From positions 1 through 64,000 of the forward strand of contig NZ_SAUZ01000018.1 of the NCBI RefSeq assembly GCF_004022215.1: a stretch of DNA of 64,000 nucleotides, in the 5' to 3' direction. Position numbers and translations under genes: made by a program. A model generated the notes under the pieces. That model did not search any database, was not told the DNA's origin, and saw nothing but the letters and a program-made list of their open reading frames with translations. The DNA comes from Paenirhodobacter populi (GTDB taxonomy: Bacteria; Pseudomonadota; Alphaproteobacteria; Rhodobacterales; Rhodobacteraceae). This document shows positions 42,140 through 50,998 of this stretch, in pieces; positions within the stretch are counted from its first letter, which is position 1; each line of letters opens with the position of its first letter.

Positions 42140-44608
42140 ATGTATAGCCTTTTCCGCTGGATGGTCCGACTCGTTTCGGCGGCGCTAGCACTTCTGGTCC
42201 TCGCGGCGGCGGGGGCGTGGTATTTCGCGGCGCGCTCGCTGCCCGATTACGACGCGACCTATACAGTGGCTGGCATCTCCGCCCCGGTGGAGATCGTCCG
42301 CTCGACCGAGGACGTGCCGCATATCTTCGGCCAGACGGATGAGGACGTGTTCTTCGCCCTCGGGCTTGCCCATGCGCAGGACCGGCTGTGGCAGATGACC
42401 ATGCTGCGCCGCACCGTGCAGGGCCGGCTGAGCGAGGTTTTCGGGGCGGAAACGGTCAGGACGGACGAGCTGATGCGGCGGCTTGACCTTTACGGCGCCG
42501 CGGTGAAATCGGTGGGCGCGCAGGACGCGCAGACGCAGGCCGCGCTTGCCGCCTATGCGCGCGGGGTGAACGCCTGGATCGCGCAGGTGAACAAGGGTGC
42601 GCTTGGCCGGGGCGCGCCGGAATTCTTCCTGTTCGACAATGAGATCGCCTACTGGACCCCGGCGGATTCGATCGCCATCGTCAAGCTGCTGGCCGCGCAA
42701 CTGTCGAGCCAGATGCAGGACGAGGTGCTGCGCGCCCGCGTTTCGCTTCTGGGGCAGAACTGGGTGCGCGACATCATGCCCGACATGCCCGGCCCCGGCG
42801 TGGCGGCGCTGCCCGATTACGCGAGCCTGTTCCCCAAGGTGCCGAAATCCGTGCGGCTCGCCGATGCCGAAGGCGCGATGTCGCCCTTTGCGCCCCGCGA
42901 TCTGGCGGGCGCCTCGAACGCCTTCGCCGCCGCGCCGCGCCGCTCGGCCGCCGGGGGATCGCTGCTGGCGAACGACCCGCATCTGGGCTTCACCGCGCCG
43001 TCGTGGTGGTATCTCGCGCGGCTGGAACTCGGCTCCGGCGGGGTGATCGGCGGGACGATCCCGGGGGTGCCGCTGGTGCTGACGGGGCGGAACGCGCGGC
43101 TCGGCTGGGGGATCACCACGGCCTATGTCGACGATCAGGACCTGCATATCGAGGAACTCGACCGCGCCGATCCGAACCGCTACCGCACCCCCGACGGCTG
43201 GAAGGAATTCGAGACCCGCCGCACCATCATCAACGTCAAGGATGCGCGCCCCGTCACCCTGACGCTGCGCTGGACGGAAAACGGGCCGGTGCTGCCCTCA
43301 GGGCACTTCAACCTTGCCGCCATTACGCCGCCCGGCGATGTCGTCTCGCTCAGCTGGACGGCGCTGAGTTCGGCCGACACCTCGATGAGCGCCGGGCTCG
43401 CGCTGATGCGGGCGGGCAATGTGGACGAGGCGGTGGCCGCGGGCGAACGTTTCGTCGCGCCGGCGCAGAACCTGATTCTGGCCGATCAGAGGACGGTGGG
43501 CATGGTCACGGTCGGCGCGATCCCGAAACGCGATCCGCGGCACATGACGCAGGGCCGGATGCCCTCGCCCGGCTGGCGGGCGGAGAATCGCTGGCAGGGG
43601 ATCGAGCCCTATGACAGCAACCCGCGCGTACTCGACCCGGCGGGCGGGATCGTCATCAACACCAACAACAAGACCGTCGACCGCCCCTTCCCCGATCATG
43701 TCAGCTTTCACTGGGGCGACAGCCAACGGGTGCAGCGGCTGACCCGGCTGATGGGCGAGCGCGAGGTGCATTCGCGCGAAAGCTTCATCTCGGCGCAGCT
43801 CGATACCGTTTCTTCCGCGGCACGGGGGCTGTTGCCGCTGGTCGGCAAGGATCTTTGGTTCACCGGCGAGCCCGCGCCCGAGGGCACGCCCGAGCGGCTG
43901 CGGCAGCGCGCGCTGGAACTGCTGGCGGCCTGGGACGGAGACATGAACGAGCATATGCCCGAGCCGCTGATCTACGCCGCCTGGATGCGCAGCCTGCAAA
44001 ACCGGCTGATCCGCGACGAACTCGGGCCGCTCGCCAACGAATTTTCCCATCTGGAGCCATTGTTCATCGAGCGGGTCTTCCGCGACACAGATGGCGCGGC
44101 GCGCTGGTGCGACGTGATGCAATCGGCCCCGGTCGAGACCTGCCCCGATATGGCGCGGATGTCGCTCGATGACGCGCTGATGGAGCTGAAGGCGAAATAC
44201 GGTGCGAATATCGACAGCTGGCGGTGGGGCGACGCGCATGAGGCGACGCATGACCATCCGGTGCTCGGCCGGACGCCGATCCTGAAATGGATCACCAATA
44301 TCCGGCAATCGACCTCGGGCGGGGATTTCACGCTGAACCGGGGGGTGACGCTCGGCACCGGGCCGAATCCGTTCCTGAACGTGCATGGCGCGGGCTATCG
44401 CGGCGTCTATGATTTCGCCGATCCCGACAGCTCGGTCTTCATCATCGCCACCGGCCAGTCCGGGCATCCGCTGAGCCGCCATTACGACGATCTGTCGGGC
44501 CTCTGGCGGCGAGGGGAATATATCCCGATGTCGCTCGACCCGGCGCTGGCACGGGCGGCGGCGGCGGGAATCACCCGGCTGGAACCTGAGCCGGCGGGTG
44601 GCGAGTGA
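42140..44608 (+). CDS. Penicillin acylase family protein (Ntn hydrolase)
   Basis: An 822-residue precursor of the S45 family. It has an N-terminal TM/signal segment (residues 8-31), then the alpha-chain part with VPHIFGQTDEDVFFALGLAHAQDRLWQM. The presumed autocleavage and nucleophile is Ser259 in GASNAF, followed by DPHLGF and the beta chain. Characterised relatives cleave penicillins or acyl-homoserine lactones, so quorum quenching is possible but not shown. It is probably periplasmic. A very strong terminator hairpin follows. Confidence 0.92.
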   Translation: MYSLFRWMVRLVSAALALLVLAAAGAWYFAARSLPDYDATYTVAGISAPVEIVRSTEDVPHIFGQTDEDVFFALGLAHAQDRLWQMTMLRRTVQGRLSEVFGAETVRTDELMRRLDLYGAAVKSVGAQDAQTQAALAAYARGVNAWIAQVNKGALGRGAPEFFLFDNEIAYWTPADSIAIVKLLAAQLSSQMQDEVLRARVSLLGQNWVRDIMPDMPGPGVAALPDYASLFPKVPKSVRLADAEGAMSPFAPRDLAGASNAFAAAPRRSAAGGSLLANDPHLGFTAPSWWYLARLELGSGGVIGGTIPGVPLVLTGRNARLGWGITTAYVDDQDLHIEELDRADPNRYRTPDGWKEFETRRTIINVKDARPVTLTLRWTENGPVLPSGHFNLAAITPPGDVVSLSWTALSSADTSMSAGLALMRAGNVDEAVAAGERFVAPAQNLILADQRTVGMVTVGAIPKRDPRHMTQGRMPSPGWRAENRWQGIEPYDSNPRVLDPAGGIVINTNNKTVDRPFPDHVSFHWGDSQRVQRLTRLMGEREVHSRESFISAQLDTVSSAARGLLPLVGKDLWFTGEPAPEGTPERLRQRALELLAAWDGDMNEHMPEPLIYAAWMRSLQNRLIRDELGPLANEFSHLEPLFIERVFRDTDGAARWCDVMQSAPVETCPDMARMSLDDALMELKAKYGANIDSWRWGDAHEATHDHPVLGRTPILKWITNIRQSTSGGDFTLNRGVTLGTGPNPFLNVHGAGYRGVYDFADPDSSVFIIATGQSGHPLSRHYDDLSGLWRRGEYIPMSLDPALARAAAAGITRLEPEPAGGE

Positions 44609-44617
44609 TCCGGCGGC

Positions 44618-44657
44618 GAACACGCGCCCGAGGGCGCGTGTTCAGGTCTGTTCTTTT
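44618..44657 (+). terminator. Intrinsic terminator of the penicillin acylase gene
   Basis: A perfect 12-bp inverted repeat GAACACGCGCCC / GGGCGCGTGTTC (44618-44643, very short loop) followed by AGGTCTGTTCTTTTTG. Confidence 0.8.
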
Positions 44658-44717
44658 TGTTTTCAGCGGGTTGAAGCGTGGTCTTGAAATGAAGGTCACG
44701 GGGCCTGTGGATGGGGT

Positions 44718-44782
44718 GGCAGGGGGCCAGCCCCCTCGCGCGTGCCGCGCTCACCCCCGGGATATTTATGGAAACACGAATT
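44718..44782 (+). repeat. Intergenic structured repeat, copy D
   Basis: Palindrome AGGGGGCCAGCCCCCT, stem-loop GCGCG-TGC-CGCGC, core CCCCCGGGATATTTATGGAA (44754-44773), then ACACGAA. It lies between the convergent penicillin acylase and hflX genes, sense to the former. Confidence 0.85.
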
Positions 44783-44916
44783 GGAGAAAGCTTGTTCTGG
44801 CAGGTTTGAAGCCGGCGCCAGATGCGCCGTCCGTCGCACAGGCCTTTAAATTCAGACCGTCCGCGAGTGAAGGAGGCTCCGCTGGATGTCGCAGAGCCTC
44901 GGTGCAGCTCCTGCCC

Positions 44917-46200
44917 TTACAGCGCGCGGTAGCGGTGGCGCTGGCTGACCGACCAGTTCACCTCGATCGTCCAGCCGTCCTTCGTCTCGGTCTCGCCGCG
45001 CACGACATTCTGGTCGTGCAGCCACGCGCGCTCGCGGCCCGCCGAGAACGGCAGATGCAGGGTGTCGTCGTGGCGTTCCTCGCCGAGCCGGGTTTCGATC
45101 GCGCCGAGCAGCGCCTCGAACCCCTCGCCAGTCAGGGCAGAGACGGCCTGCACCTCTGAACGCCGCGCATCCGCGACCAGCAACGCCTCGCGCGAAGTGG
45201 GTGATAGCGCGTCGATCTTGTTCCAGACCTCGATCAGCGGCACATCCTCGGACACGCCGAGCGATTCGAGGATCTCACCGACATCCTCTGCCTGTTCCTC
45301 GGTCTCGGGGTGGGAAATATCGCGCACATGCAGGATCAGATCGGCTTCCAGCACCTCTTCCAGCGTGGCCCGGAAGGCGGCGACGAGTTCATGCGGCAGA
45401 TCCGAGATGAACCCCACCGTATCCGACAGGATCACCTTGCGCCCCGAGGGCAGCGTGATCCCGCGCATCGTCGGGTCGAGCGTGGCGAACAGCATGTCCT
45501 TCGCCAGCACGTCGGCGCCGGTCATGCGATTGAACAGCGTCGATTTTCCCGCGTTGGTATAGCCCACCAACGCGACGATCGGGAACGGCACCTTGCGGCG
45601 TGCGGCGCGGTGCAGCTCGCGCGTTTTCACCACCTTGGCAAGCTGGCGCTTGATGCGGATCACCTGTTCGTCGATGGCGCGCCGGTCCGCCTCGATCTGC
45701 GTTTCGCCGGGGCCGCCGACGAAGCCGAAGCCGCCGCGCTGCCGTTCAAGGTGGGTCCAGGCCCGCACCAGCCGCGTGCGCTGATAGCTGAGCGCCGCGA
45801 GTTCCACCTGCAGCACGCCTTCGCGCGTCCGCGCCCGGTCGGCGAAAATCTCAAGGATCAGCCCCGTTCGGTCGAGGAGCTTCACCCCCCATTCCTTTTC
45901 GAGGTTCCTTTGCTGCACCGGGCTGACCGGACCATCGACCAGCACCAGATCGACCTCCAGCACCTCGAAGCGTGCCTTCAGTTCCTCGACCTTGCCCGAG
46001 CCGAACAGATGCCCGGCATGGGGTTTGGCGATGCGCACGACCTCATGCCCGACGACATCGAGGTTCGGCAGCGCCACGGCAAGCGAAACCGCCTCCGCCA
46101 GTCGGAGTTCCGGCAGACGGCGGGTATCCGCCGCCTTCAGGTCGGGATGCAGGACATAGGCCCGGGTGGGCCGTTCCGCGGATTGGATGAGATCGGTCAG
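44917..46200 (-). CDS. hflX: GTPase HflX
   Basis: Ribosome-splitting GTPase. G1 [10 protein letters not shown]3 DTVGF and G4 NKID are present, with the family's SGKVEEL and [13 protein letters not shown] upstream. The conserved N-terminus ([15 protein letters not shown]) is reached in frame only from a CTG at 46200, which overlaps the hfq stop as CTGA. There is no ATG, GTG or TTG before it, and the first standard start (GTG 46077) would delete some 41 conserved residues. From CTG the length is 427. It is the distal gene of the ntr-trk-hfq block. Confidence 0.93.
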   Translation of the reverse strand: MTDLIQSAERPTRAYVLHPDLKAADTRRLPELRLAEAVSLAVALPNLDVVGHEVVRIAKPHAGHLFGSGKVEELKARFEVLEVDLVLVDGPVSPVQQRNLEKEWGVKLLDRTGLILEIFADRARTREGVLQVELAALSYQRTRLVRAWTHLERQRGGFGFVGGPGETQIEADRRAIDEQVIRIKRQLAKVVKTRELHRAARRKVPFPIVALVGYTNAGKSTLFNRMTGADVLAKDMLFATLDPTMRGITLPSGRKVILSDTVGFISDLPHELVAAFRATLEEVLEADLILHVRDISHPETEEQAEDVGEILESLGVSEDVPLIEVWNKIDALSPTSREALLVADARRSEVQAVSALTGEGFEALLGAIETRLGEERHDDTLHLPFSAGRERAWLHDQNVVRGETETKDGWTIEVNWSVSQRHRYRAL

Positions 46201-46430
46201 TCTTCGCCCTCGTACAGAGAGATCGGCTGGCCCGGCATGATGGTGGAAATCGCATGCTTGTAGACAAGTTGCGATTGCCCGTCGCGGCGCAGCAGGACGC
46301 AGAAATTGTCGAACCAGGTGATCACGCCTTGCAGTTTCACCCCGTTGATAAGGAAGATCGTCACCGGGACCTTGGTCTTGCGGACGTGGTTCAGGAACGC
46401 ATCCTGCAGGTTCTGTTTATCGGCAGCCAT
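46197..46430 (-). CDS. hfq: RNA chaperone Hfq
   Basis: A 77-residue Sm-like hexamer subunit that pairs small RNAs with mRNAs. Sm1 ([17 protein letters not shown]) and Sm2 (YKHAISTI) are intact, and the acidic tail is short, as in alphaproteobacteria. It overlaps the proposed hflX start. Confidence 0.98.
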   Translation of the reverse strand: MAADKQNLQDAFLNHVRKTKVPVTIFLINGVKLQGVITWFDNFCVLLRRDGQSQLVYKHAISTIMPGQPISLYEGED

Positions 46431-46579
46431 TTGTTTTTATGCCTATGCAGCTGTTGTTATTCGCGCGACGGACCCGTCCTTGGCATCCGCAGGCCCAGAA
46501 TATGCGCAACGGCGGGGGAGTTTCCACCCCCAAAATCGCGCGCCGAATCAAGCCATTGCACCGGGGCGGGCTAAGCCGT

Positions 46580-48139
46580 TCAGCCGCGCCAGAAATCGGG
46601 ATTGAACAGCGCGACGATCGCCAGCGTTTCCAGTCGCCCCAGAACCATCGCCAGCGCCAGGATGAACTGCGGCGCGGTGTCGAGTTCGGACCAGCGCAGG
46701 GGCGTATCCAGAGCGATCGCCGCCAGCGGCCCGGTGTTCGACAGGGCCGAGATGGTCATCACCGCCGCTGGCTCGAACCGCATGCCCGCCAGCGATACCG
46801 CCGCCATGATCACCGCGCCCGACAGCATGAACAGCATGAAGAAGATCCACGCCGTATAGGCTCCCTGGCGCCGCAACCAGCGCGCCGTGGGGCCGCCGCC
46901 ATGCACCGCCGCCGGGTGGACCAGCCGGACCAGTTCGCGTTCGCCATGCCGCAGAAGGGCGTAGATGCGCAACAGCCGGATGCCGCCCGCCGTGGTCGCG
47001 ATGCCGCCTCCGGTGACCGCCAGCCCCGCAAGGATCAGCCCCGGCGTGCCGAGCCCGGACCACGTCCGCGCCTCGTTCCAGCTGCCCGAGGCGAAGCCCG
47101 TGGTGGTGAGGAACGACAGCGAGGTGAACAGCCCGCCCCAGACCGAGCGCAGCACCTGCCCCGGCGCGACCGGCGTGTCGATTTCCAGCGCCGCCAGCCA
47201 ATGCCGCATGAACAGCACCTGCGTCACCAACAGGACCAGCACCGCCGCAAGGCGCAGTTCGGGATCGTCGCGCAGCCGGGCCGAGGCGCGCAGCTCGCCG
47301 CCACCGGGCCAGAGCCGCCGCGACAGCGCCGGGATCAGGAAGAGGAAGATGAACATCTCTCCGGGGATGCCGCCTTCACCCCTTCCCAGCGTCCCCAGCG
47401 GCGAGATGCCCGAGGTCGACAGCGTCGACATCGCATGGCACAGCGCCACCAGACCGTCTTCGCCCACCGTCACCAGCAAAAGCCACAGCACCGCCGTCAG
47501 CCCGGCATAGGCGGGCAGCAGCACCCGGGCGAAATGGCGGATCCTCTCTCCCGGCTCGGCGATGTCGTCGGTGAAGAAGGTCGGCGCCTCGCCGCCACCA
47601 ACCGCGCGCACCGGATCCGCGCGCAGATTGGCGCTGTGGGTGGCCGCACCCGAGCCGAAGATCTCGAACCCGCCGAGCCGCAGGGGCGCCAGAACCGCGA
47701 TCGCCATCACCAGAATGAAATAACCGCCAAGCCAGCCGATCAGCGCCCGCCACAGATGCAGGGACCCGATCAGCCGCTCGGGATCGTAAAGCGTGGCCCC
47801 GGTCGTCGTCAGGCAGGACACCATTTCCCACCAGCTGCGGAACAGGGTCGTATCGGGGACCGCCAGATAGAAGGGTGTCGCCAGTTCGAGCGGCAGCAGC
47901 AGAAAGCTTGCCAGCATCGTCACCAGATGGGCGCGGCTGGTGCGGCCCTCGGCATTCGCGGCACCGGCAAGACCCAGAAGCAGGCTCAACCCCAGAAACA
48001 GGATGCCGGAGTAAAAGAACGACCGCGCCACCGCGTAATGCCCGCCCATCACCGCATGGATCGCCGGCACCTGCATCGCCAGCGCCCCGATGGCGATCAG
48101 GACGACGAACAGCGGCGCTTCGGTCAGGGCGCGCATCAT
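46580..48139 (-). CDS. trkH: Potassium uptake protein TrkH
   Basis: A 519-residue multi-pass K+ channel subunit with the four half-repeat filter regions (for example SCLTTTGATLYD, STSGISPLG, LTTTGFASG and SALSNTGPL), each with the Gly that replaces the K+ channel GYG. It works with TrkA, encoded 3 nt upstream in the same direction. Confidence 0.95.
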   Translation of the reverse strand: MMRALTEAPLFVVLIAIGALAMQVPAIHAVMGGHYAVARSFFYSGILFLGLSLLLGLAGAANAEGRTSRAHLVTMLASFLLLPLELATPFYLAVPDTTLFRSWWEMVSCLTTTGATLYDPERLIGSLHLWRALIGWLGGYFILVMAIAVLAPLRLGGFEIFGSGAATHSANLRADPVRAVGGGEAPTFFTDDIAEPGERIRHFARVLLPAYAGLTAVLWLLLVTVGEDGLVALCHAMSTLSTSGISPLGTLGRGEGGIPGEMFIFLFLIPALSRRLWPGGGELRASARLRDDPELRLAAVLVLLVTQVLFMRHWLAALEIDTPVAPGQVLRSVWGGLFTSLSFLTTTGFASGSWNEARTWSGLGTPGLILAGLAVTGGGIATTAGGIRLLRIYALLRHGERELVRLVHPAAVHGGGPTARWLRRQGAYTAWIFFMLFMLSGAVIMAAVSLAGMRFEPAAVMTISALSNTGPLAAIALDTPLRWSELDTAPQFILALAMVLGRLETLAIVALFNPDFWRG

Positions 48140-48142
48140 CGC

Positions 48143-49519
48143 TCAGAAGAACTCGACCGAGACCTGCAGCAGCCGCTCGATCACCGGCACGTCCTTGGCC
48201 AGCGCGAACAGCAGCACCACATCGCCCTCGTCGATCTTGGTGTCGCCCACCGGCTTGATGATCCGGTCGCCCTTCTGCACCGCGCCGATCAGCGCGCCTT
48301 CCGGCAGTTCGATCTCCCGCACCAGCTTGCCCGCCATCGAGGAGGAGCCGAGGATCTGCGCCTCGATCGCCTCGCCTTCCGCATCGCCCACGGAATAGAT
48401 TGCCCGCACCCGCCCGTGCCGGATATGCCGCAGGATCGAGGACACGGTGGTCGCGCGCGGGTTGATGTAGGCGTCGATGTCGACGGCGGCCATCAGCGGC
48501 ACCAGCGTCGGGTCATTCACCAGACAGATCGCCATCTTGCAGCCCGCCTGCTTCGCCCGCACGGATACAAGGATATTCGTCTTGTCGTCGTCGGTCACCG
48601 CAAGGATCGCGTCGGCCCGTTCGATATTCGCCTCTTCCAGAAGCTCGGCGCTCATCCCGTCGCCGTTCAGCACGATGGTCCGTTCCAGCCCGTCGGCGGC
48701 GCGTTCCGCCGTGGCGCGGTCGCGCTCGATGATCTTCGCCCGCATCCGGTCGGTCCGCGCCTCAAGCTCGCGCGCCACCGCAAGGCCGACGTTGCCGCCG
48801 CCGACGATGATGATACGTTCCTGCTTTTTCGTCGTCTTGCCAAAGATTTCCAGCGTTCTGTTCACATCCTCGCTGAAGGCGAAGACATAGATCTGATCCT
48901 CGGCGAAAAGCTGATCGCCGGGTTCCGGCGCGAACAGCCGCCCGTCGCGGCGCACCCCCACGACCATCGCGCGCAGCGTCGAAAACAGGTCGGTCAGCTG
49001 CCGCAGCGGCGTGTTCAGCACCGGGCAATCCTGTTCCAGCGCGATGCCCAGCAACTGCACCTTGCCGCCAAGAAAGCTTTCGGTGTCAAAGGTCGAGGGC
49101 GCCGAAAGCCGTTGCAGCGCGGCCTCCGCCACCTCGCGCTCGGGGCTGATGACGACATCGATGGGCAACTGGTCGCGGCGGAACAGGCTTTCGTATTTCG
49201 GCGCCAGATAGGATTGCGCCCGCAGCCGCGCGATCTTGCGCGTCACGCCGAAGATCGAATGGGCGACATGGCAGGTGACCATGTTCACCTCGTCCGAATA
49301 GGTCGCGGCGATGATCAGATCGGCATCCCGCGCGCCCGCGCGTTCCAGCACATCGGGGTGCGAGGCAAAGCCCACGACGCCCTGCACATCCAGCGTATCG
49401 GCGGCGCGGCGCACCAGTTCGGCGTTGGAATCGACGACGGTGACATCGTTGCGTTCGCCCGCAAGATGGCGCGCGATCTGCCAGCCGACCTGCCCCGCAC
49501 CACAGATGATGACCTTCAT
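48143..49519 (-). CDS. trkA: Trk system potassium regulatory protein TrkA
   Basis: A 458-residue cytoplasmic NAD-binding regulator of TrkH. It has two RCK units: GAGQVGWQIARHL at the N-terminus and IIIVGGGNVGLAVARELEA in the second half, each with a TrkA-C domain. Its place after ntrX is the classic alphaproteobacterial order. Confidence 0.96.
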   Translation of the reverse strand: MKVIICGAGQVGWQIARHLAGERNDVTVVDSNAELVRRAADTLDVQGVVGFASHPDVLERAGARDADLIIAATYSDEVNMVTCHVAHSIFGVTRKIARLRAQSYLAPKYESLFRRDQLPIDVVISPEREVAEAALQRLSAPSTFDTESFLGGKVQLLGIALEQDCPVLNTPLRQLTDLFSTLRAMVVGVRRDGRLFAPEPGDQLFAEDQIYVFAFSEDVNRTLEIFGKTTKKQERIIIVGGGNVGLAVARELEARTDRMRAKIIERDRATAERAADGLERTIVLNGDGMSAELLEEANIERADAILAVTDDDKTNILVSVRAKQAGCKMAICLVNDPTLVPLMAAVDIDAYINPRATTVSSILRHIRHGRVRAIYSVGDAEGEAIEAQILGSSSMAGKLVREIELPEGALIGAVQKGDRIIKPVGDTKIDEGDVVLLFALAKDVPVIERLLQVSVEFF

Positions 49520-49582
49520 ACTGCCCTCCGCCGCCGCGCGCGGTCAGGTGCCCGTTCTATGTCCGCCGCCCGGAAGGGTCAA

Positions 49583-50998
49583 TCAGACCTCTTCGTCCTC
49601 GTCTTCCTCATCCTCGATATGGGCGATCCGCCCGCCCGACTTGGACGAGGTGACGACGCCGAGCGATTTCAGCTTGCGGTGCAGGGCCGAGCGTTCCATG
49701 CCGACGAAATTCGCCGTGCGCGAGATGTTGCCGCCAAAGCGGTTGATCTGCGTCAGCAGATATTCGCGCTCGAACAGCTCGCGCGCCTCGCGCAGCGGCA
49801 GGGTCGCCAGTTGCCCGCCAAGGACGATGCGGTCGTCATCGCCCGGCTGCGCGTTGCCGGGCAGCTCGCGCGCCTCGATCGGGCCGGTGCCCTCGCCCAG
49901 GATCAGCAGCCGCTCGATCACGTTGCGCAGCTGGCGGATGTTGCCGGGCCATTCCATCGTCTGCATCGCCGCCGCCGCCTCGTCCGACAGCTCGCGCAGC
50001 GGCAGGCCCTGGGTGCGGTTGAAGACCTCGATGAAATGGCGGGCGAGCAGCGGTACATCCTCGCGCCGGTCGGCGAGGGCCGGGACCGCGATCGGCACCA
50101 CGTTCAGCCGGTCATAGAGTTCCTGCCGGAAGCGGCCCGCCGCGATTTCCGCCGCAAGATCCCGCGTGGTCGAGGAAATCACCCGCAGGTCCACCCGCAC
50201 CTTGTCGACCCCGCCGACCCGGGTGAACTGCTGTTCGGTCAGCACGCGCAGGATCTTCGACTGGGTGCCGGTCGGCATCTCGGCCACCTCGTCGAAATAG
50301 ATCACCCCGCCATGCGCCTGTTCCAGCAGCCCCTTTTCGGTGCCGCGTTCCGGGCTGTCACGGCCGAAGAGCACCTCTTCCATCCGGTCGGGCGCGATCG
50401 AGGCGGAGTTGACCGTGATGAACGGGGCCGAGGCGCGGCTCGAATTGCCGTGGATATAGCGCGCGGCGGTTTCCTTGCCCGAGCCGGGCTCGCCCGCCAG
50501 CATGACGCGGCCGTTCGACTTGGTGACCTTCTCAAGCTGGTCCTTCAGCCGCCGGAAGGCCGCCGACTGGCCCAGCATCTCGCCCGAATGCAGATCGCGC
50601 CGCCGCAGCGTGGAATTTTCCCGCCGCAGCCGCGCGGTTTCCATCGCGCGCGAGATCACCACCATCAACTGGTCGATATTGAAGGGCTTTTCGATGAAGT
50701 CATAGGCGCCCTGCTTGATCGCGGCCACCGCGATCTCGATATTGCCGTGGCCCGAGATGATGATGACCGGGATATCCGGATTGTCGCGCTTGACCGACTT
50801 GAGGATGTCGATCCCGTCCATCCGGCTGTCCTTCAGCCAGATGTCCAGCACCATCAGCGCCGGAGCCTCGGCATTGATCTGTTCCATGCATTCGTCGGAA
50901 TTGCCGGCAAGCCGCGTGGCGAAACCTTCGTCCTTGAGAATGTCGGCGATCAGTTCGCGGATGTCCTTTTCATCGTCGACGATCAGAATGTCACTCAT
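49583..50998 (-). CDS. ntrX: Response regulator NtrX, GAFTGA-less
   Basis: A 471-residue regulator: receiver domain with Asp52 (VLDIWLK), AAA+ domain with Walker A GEPGSGKET and Walker B VIYFDEVAEM, and a Fis-type HTH (NISRTANFVGMERSALHRKL). The sigma-54 contacting loop GAFTGA is absent: after VLFGRD the sequence reads SPERGTEKGLLEQAHGG. So it probably does not activate sigma-54 RNA polymerase. NtrY is its sensor. The tail is highly acidic. Confidence 0.95.
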   Translation of the reverse strand: MSDILIVDDEKDIRELIADILKDEGFATRLAGNSDECMEQINAEAPALMVLDIWLKDSRMDGIDILKSVKRDNPDIPVIIISGHGNIEIAVAAIKQGAYDFIEKPFNIDQLMVVISRAMETARLRRENSTLRRRDLHSGEMLGQSAAFRRLKDQLEKVTKSNGRVMLAGEPGSGKETAARYIHGNSSRASAPFITVNSASIAPDRMEEVLFGRDSPERGTEKGLLEQAHGGVIYFDEVAEMPTGTQSKILRVLTEQQFTRVGGVDKVRVDLRVISSTTRDLAAEIAAGRFRQELYDRLNVVPIAVPALADRREDVPLLARHFIEVFNRTQGLPLRELSDEAAAAMQTMEWPGNIRQLRNVIERLLILGEGTGPIEARELPGNAQPGDDDRIVLGGQLATLPLREARELFEREYLLTQINRFGGNISRTANFVGMERSALHRKLKSLGVVTSSKSGGRIAHIEDEEDEDEEV

